A stretch of 64,000 nucleotides of DNA from Agrobacterium sp. RAC06. Lineage in GTDB: Bacteria > Pseudomonadota > Alphaproteobacteria > Rhizobiales > Rhizobiaceae. The position numbers were made by a program, and so were the translations under genes. The stretch lies in assembly GCF_001713475.1 (NCBI RefSeq), contig NZ_CP016499.1, forward strand, positions 682,001 through 746,000, in the 5' to 3' direction. Of this stretch, positions 43,971 through 54,557 are shown piece after piece. The notes beneath the pieces were generated by a model. That model made no database searches. It had not been told where the DNA came from and saw nothing but the letters and a program-made list of their open reading frames with translations. Within the stretch, counting starts at the first letter, position 1. Each line of letters starts with the position of its first letter.

Positions 43971-46230
43971 GGACCTTTTCCTTGTCGCTTTCAGTCTCGA
44001 TGGCGGTAGCGTCTGCTCGCGGCAGGATGATGCGGATCATCGCGCCCCTGCCCCGGTCGAAATCGGCCGGCGCGTCGTGCAGTTCAAGCTGCCCACCATG
44101 CTCTTCAATGATCTTCTTCACTATCGCGAGTCCAAGGCCGGTGCCCTTCTCGCGCATCGTCATGTAGGGCTCGAGAATCCGATGGCGGTTCTCGCTCGGC
44201 AGCCCGCGGCCATTGTCGATGACATCGACAATGAACCGGTCCTGGTCACCGTCGAAGGCCGACCGAACCAGAATCTTGCCGCCCTCGCCAAGTTCGTCCT
44301 TCGGCACGGCTTCGATCGCTTCGACGGCGTTCTTGACAATGTTTCCGACCGCCTGCGCCAGCATGCGTGCATCGAAGTTTCCTTCGAGCGGCTCGGTGCC
44401 AAAGTCCCGCTGGAACTCGATTTCAGCACTGCCGATTTCGCGGAGAAAGACGGCGTCCGTCAGGATCTCGCGGAGGTCGGAGCGTTGCTTGGTCGGTTTC
44501 GGCATGCGGGCAAAGGCCGAGAACTCGTCGACCATCCGGCCGATGTCCTCGACCTGACGGACGATGGTATCGGTGCACTGGTTGAAGACGGCCTTGTCGT
44601 CCTCGGCAATCTGCTTGCCAAACCGACGCTTGAGGCGTTCGGCCGACAGCTGGATCGGCGTCAGCGGGTTCTTGATTTCGTGTGCGATGCGCCGTGCAAC
44701 GTCGGCCCAGGCCGTTGAACGTTGGGCCACGACCAGATCGGTTATCTCGTCGAGGGTGATGACATAGGAATCGACCGAGCCTCGTGTCTCCTCGCGGGTG
44801 ACCTGCACGTTGAGCGTCCGCTCCTTGCCACCTCGGATCATGTTGATCTGCTCGCGATAGCCACCGCGATGACGGACGGCGGCCTCTGCGAGCACACGAT
44901 CCACTTCCGGAGCCACCAGAGCAAGTTTCTGCCCGATCAGCTGCTCGGAGGGCAGCGCCAGGAAATACTCGGCCGATGGATTGACGATTGTGATGATGCC
45001 GTCGTCTTCGACGCCGATGACGGCAGCCGTGACACCGGACAATACGGCCTCGATGAAGCGGCGACGGTCATCGACCTCATCCTTGGCCTCGAGGATCTCG
45101 TCACGCTGCGATCGGATTTGCGAGACCATCTTGTTGAAGGTCCGCGAGAGGCTGCCGACATCGCCATCGGCGGCGCGAACCGGCACGATGACGCTGAGGT
45201 TGCCCGAGGCGATGCTGTCAGCCGCGCCGATCAACAGCCGGATCGGTCTGACGATCCGGTCGGCAACCGCAATCGCCGTCCAGATGGCCGCGAGCAGAAC
45301 GATCAACGCGAAGCCGAGATAGAGAATGGCGAAGGCGATCTGCAGCGTCGTTCGGCCATCTTCCATCGACTGGTATTCGGCGGTGTTCTCCTCCATCAGG
45401 CGCATGGCTTGCATGACCTTCGGATCGACGGCGCGTATGGTGTAGAGGAATGTGCCGGAAATGCTCTCCAGCTTGATGATGGCGCCGACGAGGTTGGTCA
45501 CGCCGGGTGGGATCAGCGTCGGCTGGCCGGAAGCGGCGCTGCCAAGGGCATCGCGCGGAATCGCTGGAAGCGGCTTGTCCGTATCGATATCGGCCTGTGT
45601 GATCGCCGATCCGTCCTCGCGCACCAGAAAGGCGCCCAGCATGCCGCGGCCCCGGGCCTGACGCGTCATCAAGTCAACAAAGCCCTGGCGGTCGAGATAG
45701 AAGAGGGCGCGATTGCGTTCCAGGTCGTTGGCCATCGAGATCGTCTGGCCCTGCAGATAGCTTGCGCTTTCCAGCATGTAGGCCTGGGCGACGTTCATCG
45801 ACGAGGAGACGATCGACTGCGTTCTGATCGAGAACCAACGGTCGAGGCCGACATTGAGCGTGATCGACGCGAAAATCGCCACCAGGATCGCCGGCGTGAT
45901 CGCGATGATGGAAAACAAGGCGACGATTCGCACATGCAGTCGCGCGGCGGCACGCCCTCGGTTGCGCGCCTTGAAGAGACGCATAACCTCGCGGCCGATC
46001 AGGAACATCAATCCGACGATGAACAACGAATTGATGACCGCAGACGCAATGAGGACCTCCGAGGTCGGCTCGATTGCCGTAAGGCCCAGCAAGATCGGCA
46101 GCGTCAGTGATGCACACAGGAGCGCGCCGCCAGCCAAGAGAAGGCCCGGCAATGCGAAGGATGCGCGCCGATCCTGCGCCAATGCGCTGTCGACGTCTGC
46201 TGCGGAGGCAGTCCTCACGCGTGCCATCAT
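43960..46230 (-). CDS. ntrY: Nitrogen/redox sensor histidine kinase NtrY
   Basis: This is a membrane sensor kinase, 756 residues. Three to four N-terminal helices flank a ~190-residue periplasmic region; then come a HAMP domain (IVRPIRLLIGAADSIASGNL), a PAS domain (AVLSGVTAAVIGVEDDGIIT), the HisKA box [21 protein letters not shown], and HATPase_c (GRGLPSENRHRILEPYMT). It phosphorylates NtrX and links nitrogen and redox status to gene expression. A 178-base gap separates it from ntrC, so it likely has its own promoter. The start is at the first Met of MMARVRTAS. Confidence 0.95.
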   Translation of the reverse strand: MMARVRTASAADVDSALAQDRRASFALPGLLLAGGALLCASLTLPILLGLTAIEPTSEVLIASAVINSLFIVGLMFLIGREVMRLFKARNRGRAAARLHVRIVALFSIIAITPAILVAIFASITLNVGLDRWFSIRTQSIVSSSMNVAQAYMLESASYLQGQTISMANDLERNRALFYLDRQGFVDLMTRQARGRGMLGAFLVREDGSAITQADIDTDKPLPAIPRDALGSAASGQPTLIPPGVTNLVGAIIKLESISGTFLYTIRAVDPKVMQAMRLMEENTAEYQSMEDGRTTLQIAFAILYLGFALIVLLAAIWTAIAVADRIVRPIRLLIGAADSIASGNLSVIVPVRAADGDVGSLSRTFNKMVSQIRSQRDEILEAKDEVDDRRRFIEAVLSGVTAAVIGVEDDGIITIVNPSAEYFLALPSEQLIGQKLALVAPEVDRVLAEAAVRHRGGYREQINMIRGGKERTLNVQVTREETRGSVDSYVITLDEITDLVVAQRSTAWADVARRIAHEIKNPLTPIQLSAERLKRRFGKQIAEDDKAVFNQCTDTIVRQVEDIGRMVDEFSAFARMPKPTKQRSDLREILTDAVFLREIGSAEIEFQRDFGTEPLEGNFDARMLAQAVGNIVKNAVEAIEAVPKDELGEGGKILVRSAFDGDQDRFIVDVIDNGRGLPSENRHRILEPYMTMREKGTGLGLAIVKKIIEEHGGQLELHDAPADFDRGRGAMIRIILPRADATAIETESDKEKVHGL

Positions 46231-46408
46231 TTTCCCCCGGATCCGCGAAACCGGATCTCGTTGATGCGGCGACCTCTCGATCGCGGCAAATCTCTATGCT
46301 TCAAAGCTCCGACGAACCTGCCTCGCGCCAAGAGCGCGTCAGGCCTCGAAGCAACGTGGCTTTTGAGCAACGCATTGTGGCGAAATTGCAACGGCGGCTT
46401 GAGCCTTG

Positions 46409-47860
46409 TCAAGCCGAGCGGGAACTGCGGTAAACCGACACGCCGAGCTCGCGGATCTTCTTGCGCAGCGTGTTGCGGTTCAGGCCGAGCAGATCGGCCG
46501 CCTTGATCTGGTTGCCTCGGGTGGCAGTCAGGGCGGCAAGGATCAGCGGATACTCCATCTCGGTCAGGACCCGGTCGTAGAGACCCGACGGCGGAAGCGC
46601 TTCACCGAAGGACGCGAAATAGGTCCGCATGTTTTCTTCGACGGCCTGGGAGATCGTCATCGTGCCCGAGGGCATGCCGACCTTGGAGATCGGGCTGTCG
46701 GCGACATCGGCGCGCAGTTCCTGCTCGACGATTTCACGGGCAATCACGTCCTGTGGGTAGAGCGCCATCAGGCGGCGTACCACGTTCTCCAGCTCGCGCA
46801 CGTTGCCGGGCCAGGCATAGGCCTTCATCACCTCGAGCGCCTCGTGGTCGAAACGCTTGGCATCGAGGCCTTCTTTTTCGCCCTGCTGAATGAAGTGTCG
46901 GACCAGATCGGGGATATCTTCGGCGCGGTCGCGAAGCGGCGGCAGGCGCAGCGGCACGACATTCAATCGGTAATAGAGGTCTTCGCGGAAGAGGCCCTGA
47001 TTGATCGACTGTTTCAGATCCTTGTTGGTCGCCGCAACGATACGGACATCAGTGCGTATCGGGGTGCGCCCGCCAACGGTCGTGTATTCGCCCTGCTGCA
47101 GCACGCGAAGCAGACGGGTCTGGGCGTCCATCGGCATATCGCCGATTTCATCGAGGAAGAGCGTGCCGCCTTCGGCCTGTTCGAACCGGCCGGTGGAACG
47201 GTTTTGCGCGCCGGTGAAGGCACCTTTCTCGTGGCCGAAGAGTTCCGATTCGATCAGGTCCCGCGGGATGGCCGCCATGTTGATGGCAACGAAAGGACCA
47301 TTCCGACGCTTGCCGTAGTCGTGCAGCGCCTTGGCGACCAGTTCCTTGCCGGTACCGGATTCGCCGGTGATCATCAGCGTCAGGTCCGTCTGCATCAGGC
47401 GCGCCAGCACGCGGTAGATTTCCTGCATGGCGGCAGAGCGGCCGACGAGCGGCATGCCATCCTGCATGTCGTCGTCGAGACGGGCTGGACGCTTTTTCGG
47501 CTCCGACAGCGCGCGGCCGATGATGGCGATCAGTTCGGTGAGGTCGAAGGGTTTCGGCAGGTAGTCATAGGCGCCCTTCTCGGACGCCTTGATGGCGGTC
47601 ATGAAGGTGTTCTGGGCGCTCATGACCAGCACCGGCAGATCCGGCCGCGCCTTCTTGATGCGCGGCAACAGATCGAAGGCGTTTTCGTCGGGCATGATGA
47701 CATCGGTGACGACGAGGTCGCCCTCGCCCGCCGAAATCCAGCGCCAGAGGGTCGCCGCGTTGGAGGTGATCCTGACGTCGTAACCCGCGCGGCTCAGCGC
47801 CTGGTTCAGGACCGTGCGGATCGCAGCATCGTCATCTGCAACAAGGATCGTCGCTGTCAT
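46409..47860 (-). CDS. ntrC: Nitrogen regulatory protein NtrC (NR-I)
   Basis: This is a sigma-54-dependent activator of nitrogen-limitation genes, 483 residues. Receiver with [10 protein letters not shown] and phospho-Asp53 ([11 protein letters not shown]); AAA+ domain with GESGTGKE Walker A, an intact GAFTGA sigma-54 loop ([13 protein letters not shown]) and [10 protein letters not shown]-terminal Fis HTH ([21 protein letters not shown]). It starts within the ntrB stop (TGATG, one shared base). Regulated uptake systems such as the urt operon in this window are plausible targets. Confidence 0.97.
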   Translation of the reverse strand: MTATILVADDDAAIRTVLNQALSRAGYDVRITSNAATLWRWISAGEGDLVVTDVIMPDENAFDLLPRIKKARPDLPVLVMSAQNTFMTAIKASEKGAYDYLPKPFDLTELIAIIGRALSEPKKRPARLDDDMQDGMPLVGRSAAMQEIYRVLARLMQTDLTLMITGESGTGKELVAKALHDYGKRRNGPFVAINMAAIPRDLIESELFGHEKGAFTGAQNRSTGRFEQAEGGTLFLDEIGDMPMDAQTRLLRVLQQGEYTTVGGRTPIRTDVRIVAATNKDLKQSINQGLFREDLYYRLNVVPLRLPPLRDRAEDIPDLVRHFIQQGEKEGLDAKRFDHEALEVMKAYAWPGNVRELENVVRRLMALYPQDVIAREIVEQELRADVADSPISKVGMPSGTMTISQAVEENMRTYFASFGEALPPSGLYDRVLTEMEYPLILAALTATRGNQIKAADLLGLNRNTLRKKIRELGVSVYRSSRSA

Positions 47861-48993
47861 CAGTTCGTTCCCGTGGATTTTGGCAGAGGCGCATCTTCGA
47901 GCGCCGTCTCTTTCGACATGGGCATCAAGACCCGGAAGGTGGTGCGGCTCGCCTGGCTGTCACACTCGACGATGCCGCCATGGGCGCCGATGATCTTGGC
48001 GACGAGCGCCAGACCGAGCCCCGAGCCGTTCGTCTTCGTCGTGATGAAGGGATCGAAGAGATGGGGCAGAAGGTCTGATGGTACGCCGGGCCCGTTGTCA
48101 TGGACGCAGAATTCGAGCGGCAGGGAGATCTTTTCGCGCGAGCCGGCGACCGAGAGGCGAATGCCGGGTCGATAGGCCGTGGTGAGCTGGATTTCGCCGT
48201 CGGAGCGCTCGCCGATGGCCTCGGATGCGTTCTTCACCAGGTTCAGAAAGACCTGCACCAGCTGGTCCCGGTTGGCATAGACCGGCGGCAACGAAGGGTC
48301 GTAATTCTCGGTGATCCTGATGTTGCGGGCAAAGCCTGCTTTCGCCACAGCCTTTACCTGATCGAGGACAGAGTGGATGTTGATCGACTGACGATCGACC
48401 GGCCGCTCGTCGGAAAAGACCTCCATGCGATCGACAAGCGAGACGATACGATCCGTCTCGTCGCAGATCAGGCGGGTCAGCGCCCGATCTTCGTCTGTGA
48501 CTGCTGTCTCGAGCAGCTGCGCAGCACCACGGATGCCGGAGAGCGGGTTCTTGATCTCATGCGCCAGCATGGAGGCAAGGCCGGTGACGGATCGGGCCGC
48601 TGCGCGATGGGTCAGCTGCCGGTCGATCTTGTCGGCCATCGACCGTTCCTGGAAAACGACCACGACATTGCCGGGCTGGCTGAGGACCGGTGCCACATAG
48701 AGGTCGACGAGCTTTTCCTGGCCGAGACGCGGCGAACTCAAATCGACGCGGTATTCGTTGACCGGCGCGCGGCGTTCGCGCACCTGTTCGATCAGCGACA
48801 GCAGCGGACTGCCGAAAGGGATGAATGTCGAAATACGGTAGCGGGCGAGATGCGTGGCGCTTGCGCCAAAAAAGGCCTCGGCCTCCCAGTTGGCGAAAGC
48901 GATGTGCCCATTGGCATCCACCATCACCACCGGGTTCTGGATGGCGTTGAGCACGGCCATGGCAAGGCCACCGCTCTTATCATTCGCCGTCAT
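47860..48993 (-). CDS. ntrB: Nitrogen regulation sensor kinase/phosphatase NtrB (NR-II)
   Basis: This is a soluble kinase/phosphatase for NtrC, controlled by PII, 377 residues. An N-terminal PAS ([20 protein letters not shown]) is followed by HisKA with the phospho-His in [21 protein letters not shown] and a HATPase_c domain ([33 protein letters not shown]). It overlaps dusB by an ATGA (48990-48993) and ntrC by one base, so dusB-ntrB-ntrC form one coupled operon as in other rhizobia. Confidence 0.97.
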   Translation of the reverse strand: MTANDKSGGLAMAVLNAIQNPVVMVDANGHIAFANWEAEAFFGASATHLARYRISTFIPFGSPLLSLIEQVRERRAPVNEYRVDLSSPRLGQEKLVDLYVAPVLSQPGNVVVVFQERSMADKIDRQLTHRAAARSVTGLASMLAHEIKNPLSGIRGAAQLLETAVTDEDRALTRLICDETDRIVSLVDRMEVFSDERPVDRQSINIHSVLDQVKAVAKAGFARNIRITENYDPSLPPVYANRDQLVQVFLNLVKNASEAIGERSDGEIQLTTAYRPGIRLSVAGSREKISLPLEFCVHDNGPGVPSDLLPHLFDPFITTKTNGSGLGLALVAKIIGAHGGIVECDSQASRTTFRVLMPMSKETALEDAPLPKSTGTN

Positions 48994-49991
48994 GCGGCCT
49001 CCTGTCTGGCGCGCGCGCCATCGTTCTCCGAGAGTGCCCGCTGCAAGGCCCCGACAACGAAGCCCTGATCTTTCGATGTCATGATGGATGCCTTCGCCTC
49101 CGGTGCGAGATCCGGCGCGTGGCGATCGAGATACCAGCCGAGGTGCTTGCGGGCGTGGCGCACGCCGACTTCGGCACCATAGTGATCCAGCATCGCCCGA
49201 TAGTGGTCCACGACGACATCGGATATCTCAGATGCAGCGGGGGCGGCATGACCTGCGAGAACGCCGGCATGCCATGGGCGGCCCTGGCAGCCGCGACCGA
49301 TCATGACGGCGTCGGCGCCGGAGCGGCGCAGAATCTCGTTGGCATCCTCGACAGTATCGACGTCGCCATTGGCGATCAGCGGAATCCGGATGGCGTCGCG
49401 AACGGCGGCGATCGCGTCCCAATTCGCCTTACCCTCGTAAAACTGCATTCGAGTGCGGCCATGCACGGTAATCAGCTGCACACCGGCGGCTTCGGCGCGG
49501 GCAGCAATGTCGGGCGCATTGATCGAGGTGTCGTCCCAACCGAGGCGCATCTTGACTGTCACCGGGATCTTTACCGACTTGACTGTTGCCTCGATCAGAG
49601 ACAAGGCGTGATCCGGTTCGCGCATCAGGGCGGAACCGGCATAACCACCGATCACCTTTTTGGCCGGGCAGCCCATGTTGATATCAATGATATCGGCGCC
49701 ATTGGCCTCAGCAATCACCGCCGCTTCGGCCAGCCATTTTGCTTCGCGCCCGGCCAGCTGCACCATATGCGGGGTGAGACCTGCCCCCTTCAGCCGTGAC
49801 CAGCTTTCGGCTGCGTTGAAGACCAGTTCGCGGCTCGCCACCATTTCAGTGACCACGAGGCCTGCGCCAAAGCGGAAGGCGAGCTGGCGGAACGGCAGAT
49901 CCGTGACGCCAGACATCGGCGCAAGCACAACACGGTTCCGAACAGGAACCGGGCCAATGCTGAAGGGCGTGTCCAACGCGACGGAAATCAA
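48990..49991 (-). CDS. dusB: tRNA-dihydrouridine synthase DusB (NifR3)
   Basis: This is an FMN- and NADPH-dependent enzyme reducing uridine to dihydrouridine in tRNA D-loops, 333 residues. Family signatures: [15 protein letters not shown] at the N-terminus, [21 protein letters not shown] with the catalytic Cys, and [19 protein letters not shown]. It is the historical nifR3 gene, first of the ntrBC operon. The ~170 bases to divergent ispDF contain the operon promoter. Confidence 0.95.
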   Translation of the reverse strand: MISVALDTPFSIGPVPVRNRVVLAPMSGVTDLPFRQLAFRFGAGLVVTEMVASRELVFNAAESWSRLKGAGLTPHMVQLAGREAKWLAEAAVIAEANGADIIDINMGCPAKKVIGGYAGSALMREPDHALSLIEATVKSVKIPVTVKMRLGWDDTSINAPDIAARAEAAGVQLITVHGRTRMQFYEGKANWDAIAAVRDAIRIPLIANGDVDTVEDANEILRRSGADAVMIGRGCQGRPWHAGVLAGHAAPAASEISDVVVDHYRAMLDHYGAEVGVRHARKHLGWYLDRHAPDLAPEAKASIMTSKDQGFVVGALQRALSENDGARARQEAA

Positions 49992-50164
49992 ATGATTATC
50001 TTTCAGGCAAAGGGCGAATTTGCACTATTTTTAGCCAGCGTTGTCCGGCTTGCCAAGAGGCAAAGCTCACCGTTCGACAAAAATTCGTGCAAATGCTGGA
50101 AAAGCCGATAGCGAGCCGATAGAGCACGGTTGCGAAGGAAATGTGTCATGGACCAGGCGGGACG

Positions 50165-51373
50165 ATGGAGCAAGAGCTGAGCGATACAATCGGTGTTGTC
50201 GTGGTTGCCGCCGGCCGTGGCGAACGCGCCGGAGCCTCCGTCGAAGGGCCGAAGCAATACAGGCGCATTGGCGGCAAGCCCGTCATCTGGCATACGCTGA
50301 AACGCTTTCTCGACTGGCCCAAATGTGGCCCCATCGTCCTCGTCATTCACCCGGAAGATCATGGACTGCTGGAAGCTGCCATTGTCGACCTGTCTCCCCG
50401 GGATACTTTGATGGTGGTCGAGGGCGGCGCCACCCGCCAGGCTTCAGTGCTCAACGGGTTGCAGGCGTTGCACGAGCGGGGCATTAGACACGTGATGATC
50501 CAGGACGGTGTGCGTCCCTTTGTCAACGAGGCTCTTCTCGACCGGATCGCCGCCGAACTCGATGCGGGAAAACCGGCCGTGTTGCCCGCCATCCCGGTGT
50601 CGGACACAATCAAGCGCGGCGACGCCGCAGGCCTCATCACCGGCACGGTGCCGCGCAAGGATCTTTACGCGGCGCAGACACCGCAGAGCTTTCACTACGC
50701 AACCATTCTCGCCGCCCACGAGCGCGCCGCGACCGAGCAAGCCGCAGACTTCACGGACGACGCCTCGATCGCGGAATGGGCTGGCATCCCCGTCCAGTTG
50801 GTTGAGGGATCAATCGACAATGTCAAACTGACCGTAAAGAGAGATATCGCCATGGCCGACGAAAAACTGAAGGCTAGCGCCCTCCCCGACGTTCGCACTG
50901 GAAACGGCTATGACGTGCACCAGCTCGAGCCCGGCGATGGCGTCACGCTCTGCGGCATCTTCATTCCGCATGATCAGAAGCTGAAAGGCCATTCCGATGC
51001 CGATGTCGCGCTGCATGCCCTGACAGACGCATTGCTCGCCACCTGCGGCGCCGGCGATATCGGCGATCATTTTCCGCCGTCGGACATGCAGTGGAAGGGC
51101 GCGCCGTCGCGTATCTTTCTCGAACACGCAGCGCGGGTCGTGCGCGGTGCCGGCGGCACGATCATGAATGCGGATATTTCGCTAATTGCCGAAGAACCTA
51201 AGATTGGGCCGCATCGTCAAGCCATGCGCGAGAAGCTCGCCGAGATCCTCGACATCTCGCTCGATCGCTGCTCGGTGAAAGCGACGACCAACGAGAAGAT
51301 CGGCTTCATCGGTCGTGGTGAAGGCATCGCCGCCATCGCCACGGCAACCGTCGTCTTTCGGGGAACGGACTGA
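50165..51373 (+). CDS. ispDF: Bifunctional MEP-pathway enzyme IspD-IspF
   Basis: This is a fusion of 2-C-methyl-D-erythritol 4-phosphate cytidylyltransferase (IspD) and MECDP synthase (IspF), 402 residues. Isp[17 protein letters not shown] loop, [20 protein letters not shown]. IspF, from residue ~240: [11 protein letters not shown] with metal Asp and His, [21 protein letters not shown] and IGFIGRGEG. The fusion is typical of alphaproteobacteria. Start ATG 50165 ([10 protein letters not shown]) fits homology; ATG 50141 in the same frame is possible. The cinA start overlaps its final codon. Confidence 0.95.
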   Translation: MEQELSDTIGVVVVAAGRGERAGASVEGPKQYRRIGGKPVIWHTLKRFLDWPKCGPIVLVIHPEDHGLLEAAIVDLSPRDTLMVVEGGATRQASVLNGLQALHERGIRHVMIQDGVRPFVNEALLDRIAAELDAGKPAVLPAIPVSDTIKRGDAAGLITGTVPRKDLYAAQTPQSFHYATILAAHERAATEQAADFTDDASIAEWAGIPVQLVEGSIDNVKLTVKRDIAMADEKLKASALPDVRTGNGYDVHQLEPGDGVTLCGIFIPHDQKLKGHSDADVALHALTDALLATCGAGDIGDHFPPSDMQWKGAPSRIFLEHAARVVRGAGGTIMNADISLIAEEPKIGPHRQAMREKLAEILDISLDRCSVKATTNEKIGFIGRGEGIAAIATATVVFRGTD

Positions 51374-51879
51374 TGGGGCTCTATCCGGGAGATATCGAGC
51401 AGCAGGCCGCAGCGATCATCGCGGCCTATCGGGATCTCGGCTGGATGATTGCGACGGCCGAATCCTGCACCGGTGGCCTGATCGCCGGTGCGCTGACAGA
51501 GATTGCCGGTTCGTCGGCGGTCGTTGATCGCGGTTTCGTCACCTATACGAACCAAGCGAAGATGGAATTGATCGGCGTTTCGAGCGCAACGCTTGAAGCT
51601 TTCGGAGCCGTCTCGAAGGAGACCGCATTGCAGATGGCGCATGGAGCGCTCATGCGTTCTGATGCCAAGGTGGCGGTCGCTGTGACAGGCATTGCCGGGC
51701 CAGGTGGCGGATCGGCTGGCAAGCCGGTCGGGCTGGTGCATCTCGCGCTGAGAAGCCGCAGCGGGGAAGTCGAGCACAGGGAAATGCGCTATAGTGATAT
51801 CGGCCGCGATCAAGTGCGGCTCGCCACTGTCAGAACAGCACTCGACATGCTGGCGCGCGCGGCTCAGCTGCCAGCGTAA
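51373..51879 (+). CDS. pncC: CinA/PncC family nicotinamide-nucleotide amidohydrolase
   Basis: This is a stand-alone CinA C-terminal domain protein of 168 residues; such proteins deamidate nicotinamide mononucleotide. The signature TAESCTGGLIAGALTEIAGSS and VAVAVTGIAGPGGGSAGKPVGLVH are present. It is short compared with full CinA (~410 residues), because the N-terminal molybdopterin-binding-like domain is absent, as usual in rhizobia. The start overlaps the ispDF stop; the 3' end overlaps ratA by 16 bases. Confidence 0.9.
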   Translation: MGLYPGDIEQQAAAIIAAYRDLGWMIATAESCTGGLIAGALTEIAGSSAVVDRGFVTYTNQAKMELIGVSSATLEAFGAVSKETALQMAHGALMRSDAKVAVAVTGIAGPGGGSAGKPVGLVHLALRSRSGEVEHREMRYSDIGRDQVRLATVRTALDMLARAAQLPA

Positions 51880-52316
51880 ATCTTGTCGGCACGCTCCTCG
51901 AAGGCTTCCGAAAACATGCGGAAGGCACGGTCGAACATTGAGCCCATCAGAGCCCCGAGGATGCGGTTCTTGAATTCGTAGTCGATGTAGAAATGAACCG
52001 AGCAGGTGCCCTCGCCTGCGTCTTCGAAGCGCCAGCGATTGTCGAGATACCGAAATGGACCTTCGATGTATTTGACATCGATGGCGCGCTCGGCGGCCGT
52101 CAGCAAAACCTGCGTCGTGAAGGTCTCGCGGATCGCCTTGTAGCCCACGGTCATGTCGGCGAGCAGCAATTCCTTCCCGTCGCGTTCGCGGCGCGAGCGA
52201 ATGGTTAGCGCTTCGCAGAGCGGCAAAAATTCCGGATAGCGCTCGACGTCGGCGACGAGGGCATACATACGTTCGGGCGAGTGCTTGACGAGGCGGCGGG
52301 TTTCAAACTGTGGCAT
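51864..52316 (-). CDS. ratA: RatA/COQ10 family START-domain protein
   Basis: This is a 150-residue polyketide-cyclase/START-fold protein, annotated both as RatA toxin-like and as the bacterial COQ10 ubiquinone-binding protein. Core sequence: RRLVKHSPERMYALVADVERYPEFLPLCEA, CSVHFYIDYEFKNRILGALMG and FEERADKIYAG. In alphaproteobacteria it commonly lies near lipA. A quinone-chaperone role is at least as likely as a toxin role. Confidence 0.9.
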   Translation of the reverse strand: MPQFETRRLVKHSPERMYALVADVERYPEFLPLCEALTIRSRRERDGKELLLADMTVGYKAIRETFTTQVLLTAAERAIDVKYIEGPFRYLDNRWRFEDAGEGTCSVHFYIDYEFKNRILGALMGSMFDRAFRMFSEAFEERADKIYAGS

Positions 52317-52325
52317 GCCAGCGAC

Positions 52326-52895
52326 TTAATGAGGAAGCCCCGCAAGATCAAGCAGGTGCGCCATTTCGCCATGGGATTTCAGGGTCACGACCGGCACGTT
52401 CGGTCCGTGACGCTCGATTTCCTGGATGATCCGCGGGGCATAGCGACGCTCAAAATTCCAGATGTAAGAGAGGAAATCGCGATCGGGCAAGGGCTCGGGG
52501 CAGCCTTCCGCCATATCCGGCCGTACCGTACCCCTGAAACGACAAACCCTCTTTGCAACGCCCAGCAGACATCTCCATCGGGGAATTCGCAACCAAAGGA
52601 TGAGATCTGTGCGCGGCAGCCTGATATCGAATGATGACGAACCACTGCCGTCGATGACCCAGCCGTCGCCGTTGACAAAGGCGCCCAGTCGCTCACGCTG
52701 CTCCTCCCTGCTACGCTCCTGCCAACCGGGCAGCCAGCGCACATCCCTGTCCAGGGATACATAGCTCAGGCCCAGAGCGCTCGCGAGCTTCTGCGACAGA
52801 GTGCTTTTTCCGCTGCCAGACGATCCAATCACGCAGATGCGGCGGGCTTGGCGCAGGGCTTGTGCAGCAGCACTAAACGGCTCCAGTTCACGCAT
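52326..52895 (-). CDS. P-loop nucleotide kinase-like protein (FlaR/AAA_17 type)
   Basis: This is a 189-residue P-loop protein resembling the adenylate kinase-like family annotated as DNA topology modulation protein FlaR. Walker A GSSGSGKSTLSQKLA is near residues 24-38, followed by DVRWLPGWQERSREEQRERL, a lid-like WVIDGSGSSSFDIRLPRTDLILWL and two Arg-rich segments. The start at ATG 52895 is uncertain, as the frame is open upstream into higA and no strong ribosome site is seen. It follows higA by 13 bases. Substrate unknown. Confidence 0.75.
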   Translation of the reverse strand: MRELEPFSAAAQALRQARRICVIGSSGSGKSTLSQKLASALGLSYVSLDRDVRWLPGWQERSREEQRERLGAFVNGDGWVIDGSGSSSFDIRLPRTDLILWLRIPRWRCLLGVAKRVCRFRGTVRPDMAEGCPEPLPDRDFLSYIWNFERRYAPRIIQEIERHGPNVPVVTLKSHGEMAHLLDLAGLPH

Positions 52896-52908
52896 TTGGA
52901 GCAGTCCG

Positions 52909-53205
52909 TCAAGCTGCCGCAACAGGCCTGATCTGGTCGATCCCGGTCGCTGTTTTGCTGGCCAGGGCGAGGTCGTAGGTGCGCTGAAGATTGAGCCAGA
53001 ACTCCGGTGTGGTCGAAAAATAGCGGGCCAGCCGCAGAGCAATTTCGGCCGTTATCGCACCATGGCCATTTTGCAGGCCCTCGAGCGCAGCCCTTTCGAT
53101 ACCGGTGTCAGCGGCAACCTGGTAAAATGTCAGGCCGAAGTCAGCGATGAAGTCGTCAAACAACACGCAACCGGGATGGATTGGTTCTTCAGTCACATGC
53201 AGCAT
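52909..53205 (-). CDS. higA: HigA family antitoxin (XRE-type HTH)
   Basis: This is a 98-residue antitoxin of the HigA/VapI group. It opens HVTEEPIHPGCVLFDDF and has the helix-turn-helix LTFYQVAADTGIERAALEGLQNG, then TAEIALRLARYFSTTPEFWLNLQ, the classical HigA C-terminal pattern. GAGGTG lies four bases upstream of ATG 53205. Its toxin partner directly upstream is frameshifted, so this may be an orphan antitoxin that still binds its own promoter. Confidence 0.9.
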   Translation of the reverse strand: MLHVTEEPIHPGCVLFDDFIADFGLTFYQVAADTGIERAALEGLQNGHGAITAEIALRLARYFSTTPEFWLNLQRTYDLALASKTATGIDQIRPVAAA

Positions 53206-53213
53206 TGCGCACC

Positions 53214-53494
53214 TCAGTGATAGTCGCACACTTCGACATCAAACGCGTCCCCGTTGGCCCATCGGAAGCAGATCCGCCACTGATCATTGATGCGGATCGA
53301 ATGCTGTTCCTCGCGATTTCCCTTGAGCGCTTCAAGCCGATTGCTCGGTGCACGCGCAAATCCGAAACGACATGAGCTGCGTGGATCGCCATCAGCTTTC
53401 GCCGGGCACGCTCGGTTACGTCTGGCGGAAATCCTCGGACGTTCGATGTTCTGAAAAGCTGCTCCGTCAGTTTGTCTTTGAAATCTCGTATCAT
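53214..53494 (-). pseudogene. higB: Frameshifted HigB/RelE family toxin
   Basis: This starts MIRDFKDKLTEQLFRTSNVR (ATG 53494, GGGTG upstream) and reads as HigB up to VVSDLRV. At the GTGCACCGAGC stretch near 53340-53350 one base appears to be missing. In the next frame the sequence continues exactly as HigB: PSNRLEALKGNREEQHSIRI, NDQWRICFRWANGDAFDVEV, CDYH, stop at 53214-53216, nine bases... before higA. In the original frame translation runs on into higA as non-family sequence to 53189. Either the toxin is inactivated or there is a base-calling error. The module is higBA in the usual toxin-first order. Confidence 0.82.
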
Positions 53495-53521
53495 GATTTC
53501 ACCCAAACCGACAGAGGCAGC

Positions 53522-54517
53522 CTAGGCCCGAACCAATTGCAGCTTCTCCCGCGCCGCCTTCAGCCGGGCAAAGTCATCGCCGGCATGGTGCGACGAGCGG
53601 GTCAGCGGGCTCGAGGACACCATCAGGAAGCCCTTGGTGTAGGCGATGTCCTCGTAGGACTTGAACTCTTCTGGCGTGACGAAGCGCTCGACCTTGTGGT
53701 GCTTGCGGGTCGGCTGGAGGTACTGGCCGATGGTCAGGAAGTCGACGTCGGCAGAACGCAGGTCGTCCATCAACTGCAGCACTTCGTTGCGCTCTTCGCC
53801 GAGGCCGACCATGATTCCGGACTTGGTGAACATGGTCGGGTCGAGTTCCTTCACCCGCTGAAGCAGGCGAACGGAATGGAAATAGCGGGCGCCGGGACGG
53901 ACCGTCAGGTAGTTGCCCGGCACGGTTTCCATGTTGTGGTTGAAGACGTCGGGCTTGGCCGCGACGACTCGCTCAAGGGCACCGGGCTTCTTGAGGAAGT
54001 CAGGGGTAAGGATCTCGATCGTCGTCTCGGGCGATGCTTCGCGGATCGCCCAGATCACCTTCTCGAAATGTTCGGCGCCGCCATCAGCCAAGTCGTCACG
54101 GTCGACGGAGGTGATGACAACGTGCTGCAGACCCATCTGGCGGACGGCTTTGGCCACATTGGCGGGCTCGTCAAGATCGAGCGGGTTGGGCTTGCCGGTC
54201 GCGACATTGCAGAAGGCGCAGGCGCGGGTACAGATCTCGCCCATGATCATGAAGGTCGCGTGCTTTTTGTCCCAGCACTCGCCGATATTCGGGCAGCCGG
54301 CCTCTTCGCAGACCGTCACCAACTTGTGGGAGCGCACGAGCTCGCGGGTCTCGTGATAGCCCTTGGATGTCGGCGCCTTGACGCGGATCCATTCTGGCTT
54401 GCGCAATACCTCGGTGTCGGGCTTGTGGGCCTTTTCCGGATGGCGCACACGCTTTTCGTCTGCTGGCGCCAGGGGTGCCGCGTTCGAAAGATTGGTCCTG
54501 TCGAGAATGGTGACCAT
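53522..54517 (-). CDS. lipA: Lipoyl synthase LipA
   Basis: This is a radical SAM enzyme inserting two sulfurs into octanoyl-protein to form lipoyl groups, 331 residues. The auxiliary cluster Cys are in [13 protein letters not shown] and the SAM cluster in [10 protein letters not shown]; the C-terminal Arg-Ser-Ser-Tyr-like motif reads [12 protein letters not shown] 54517 (MVTILDRTN) was chosen over the TTG two codons upstream. It supports the lipoylated pyruvate dehydrogenase subunits encoded nearby. Confidence 0.96.
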   Translation of the reverse strand: MVTILDRTNLSNAAPLAPADEKRVRHPEKAHKPDTEVLRKPEWIRVKAPTSKGYHETRELVRSHKLVTVCEEAGCPNIGECWDKKHATFMIMGEICTRACAFCNVATGKPNPLDLDEPANVAKAVRQMGLQHVVITSVDRDDLADGGAEHFEKVIWAIREASPETTIEILTPDFLKKPGALERVVAAKPDVFNHNMETVPGNYLTVRPGARYFHSVRLLQRVKELDPTMFTKSGIMVGLGEERNEVLQLMDDLRSADVDFLTIGQYLQPTRKHHKVERFVTPEEFKSYEDIAYTKGFLMVSSSPLTRSSHHAGDDFARLKAAREKLQLVRA

Positions 54518-54557
54518 GGTCAAAACCCTATCCCGCCGCTGATGCGGCTAATCGAGA

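Noticed and set aside
53189..53506. HigB read as an intact 105-residue protein
   Set aside because: The second half of that frame does not match the toxin family, while the shifted frame does, so a frameshifted gene was called instead.
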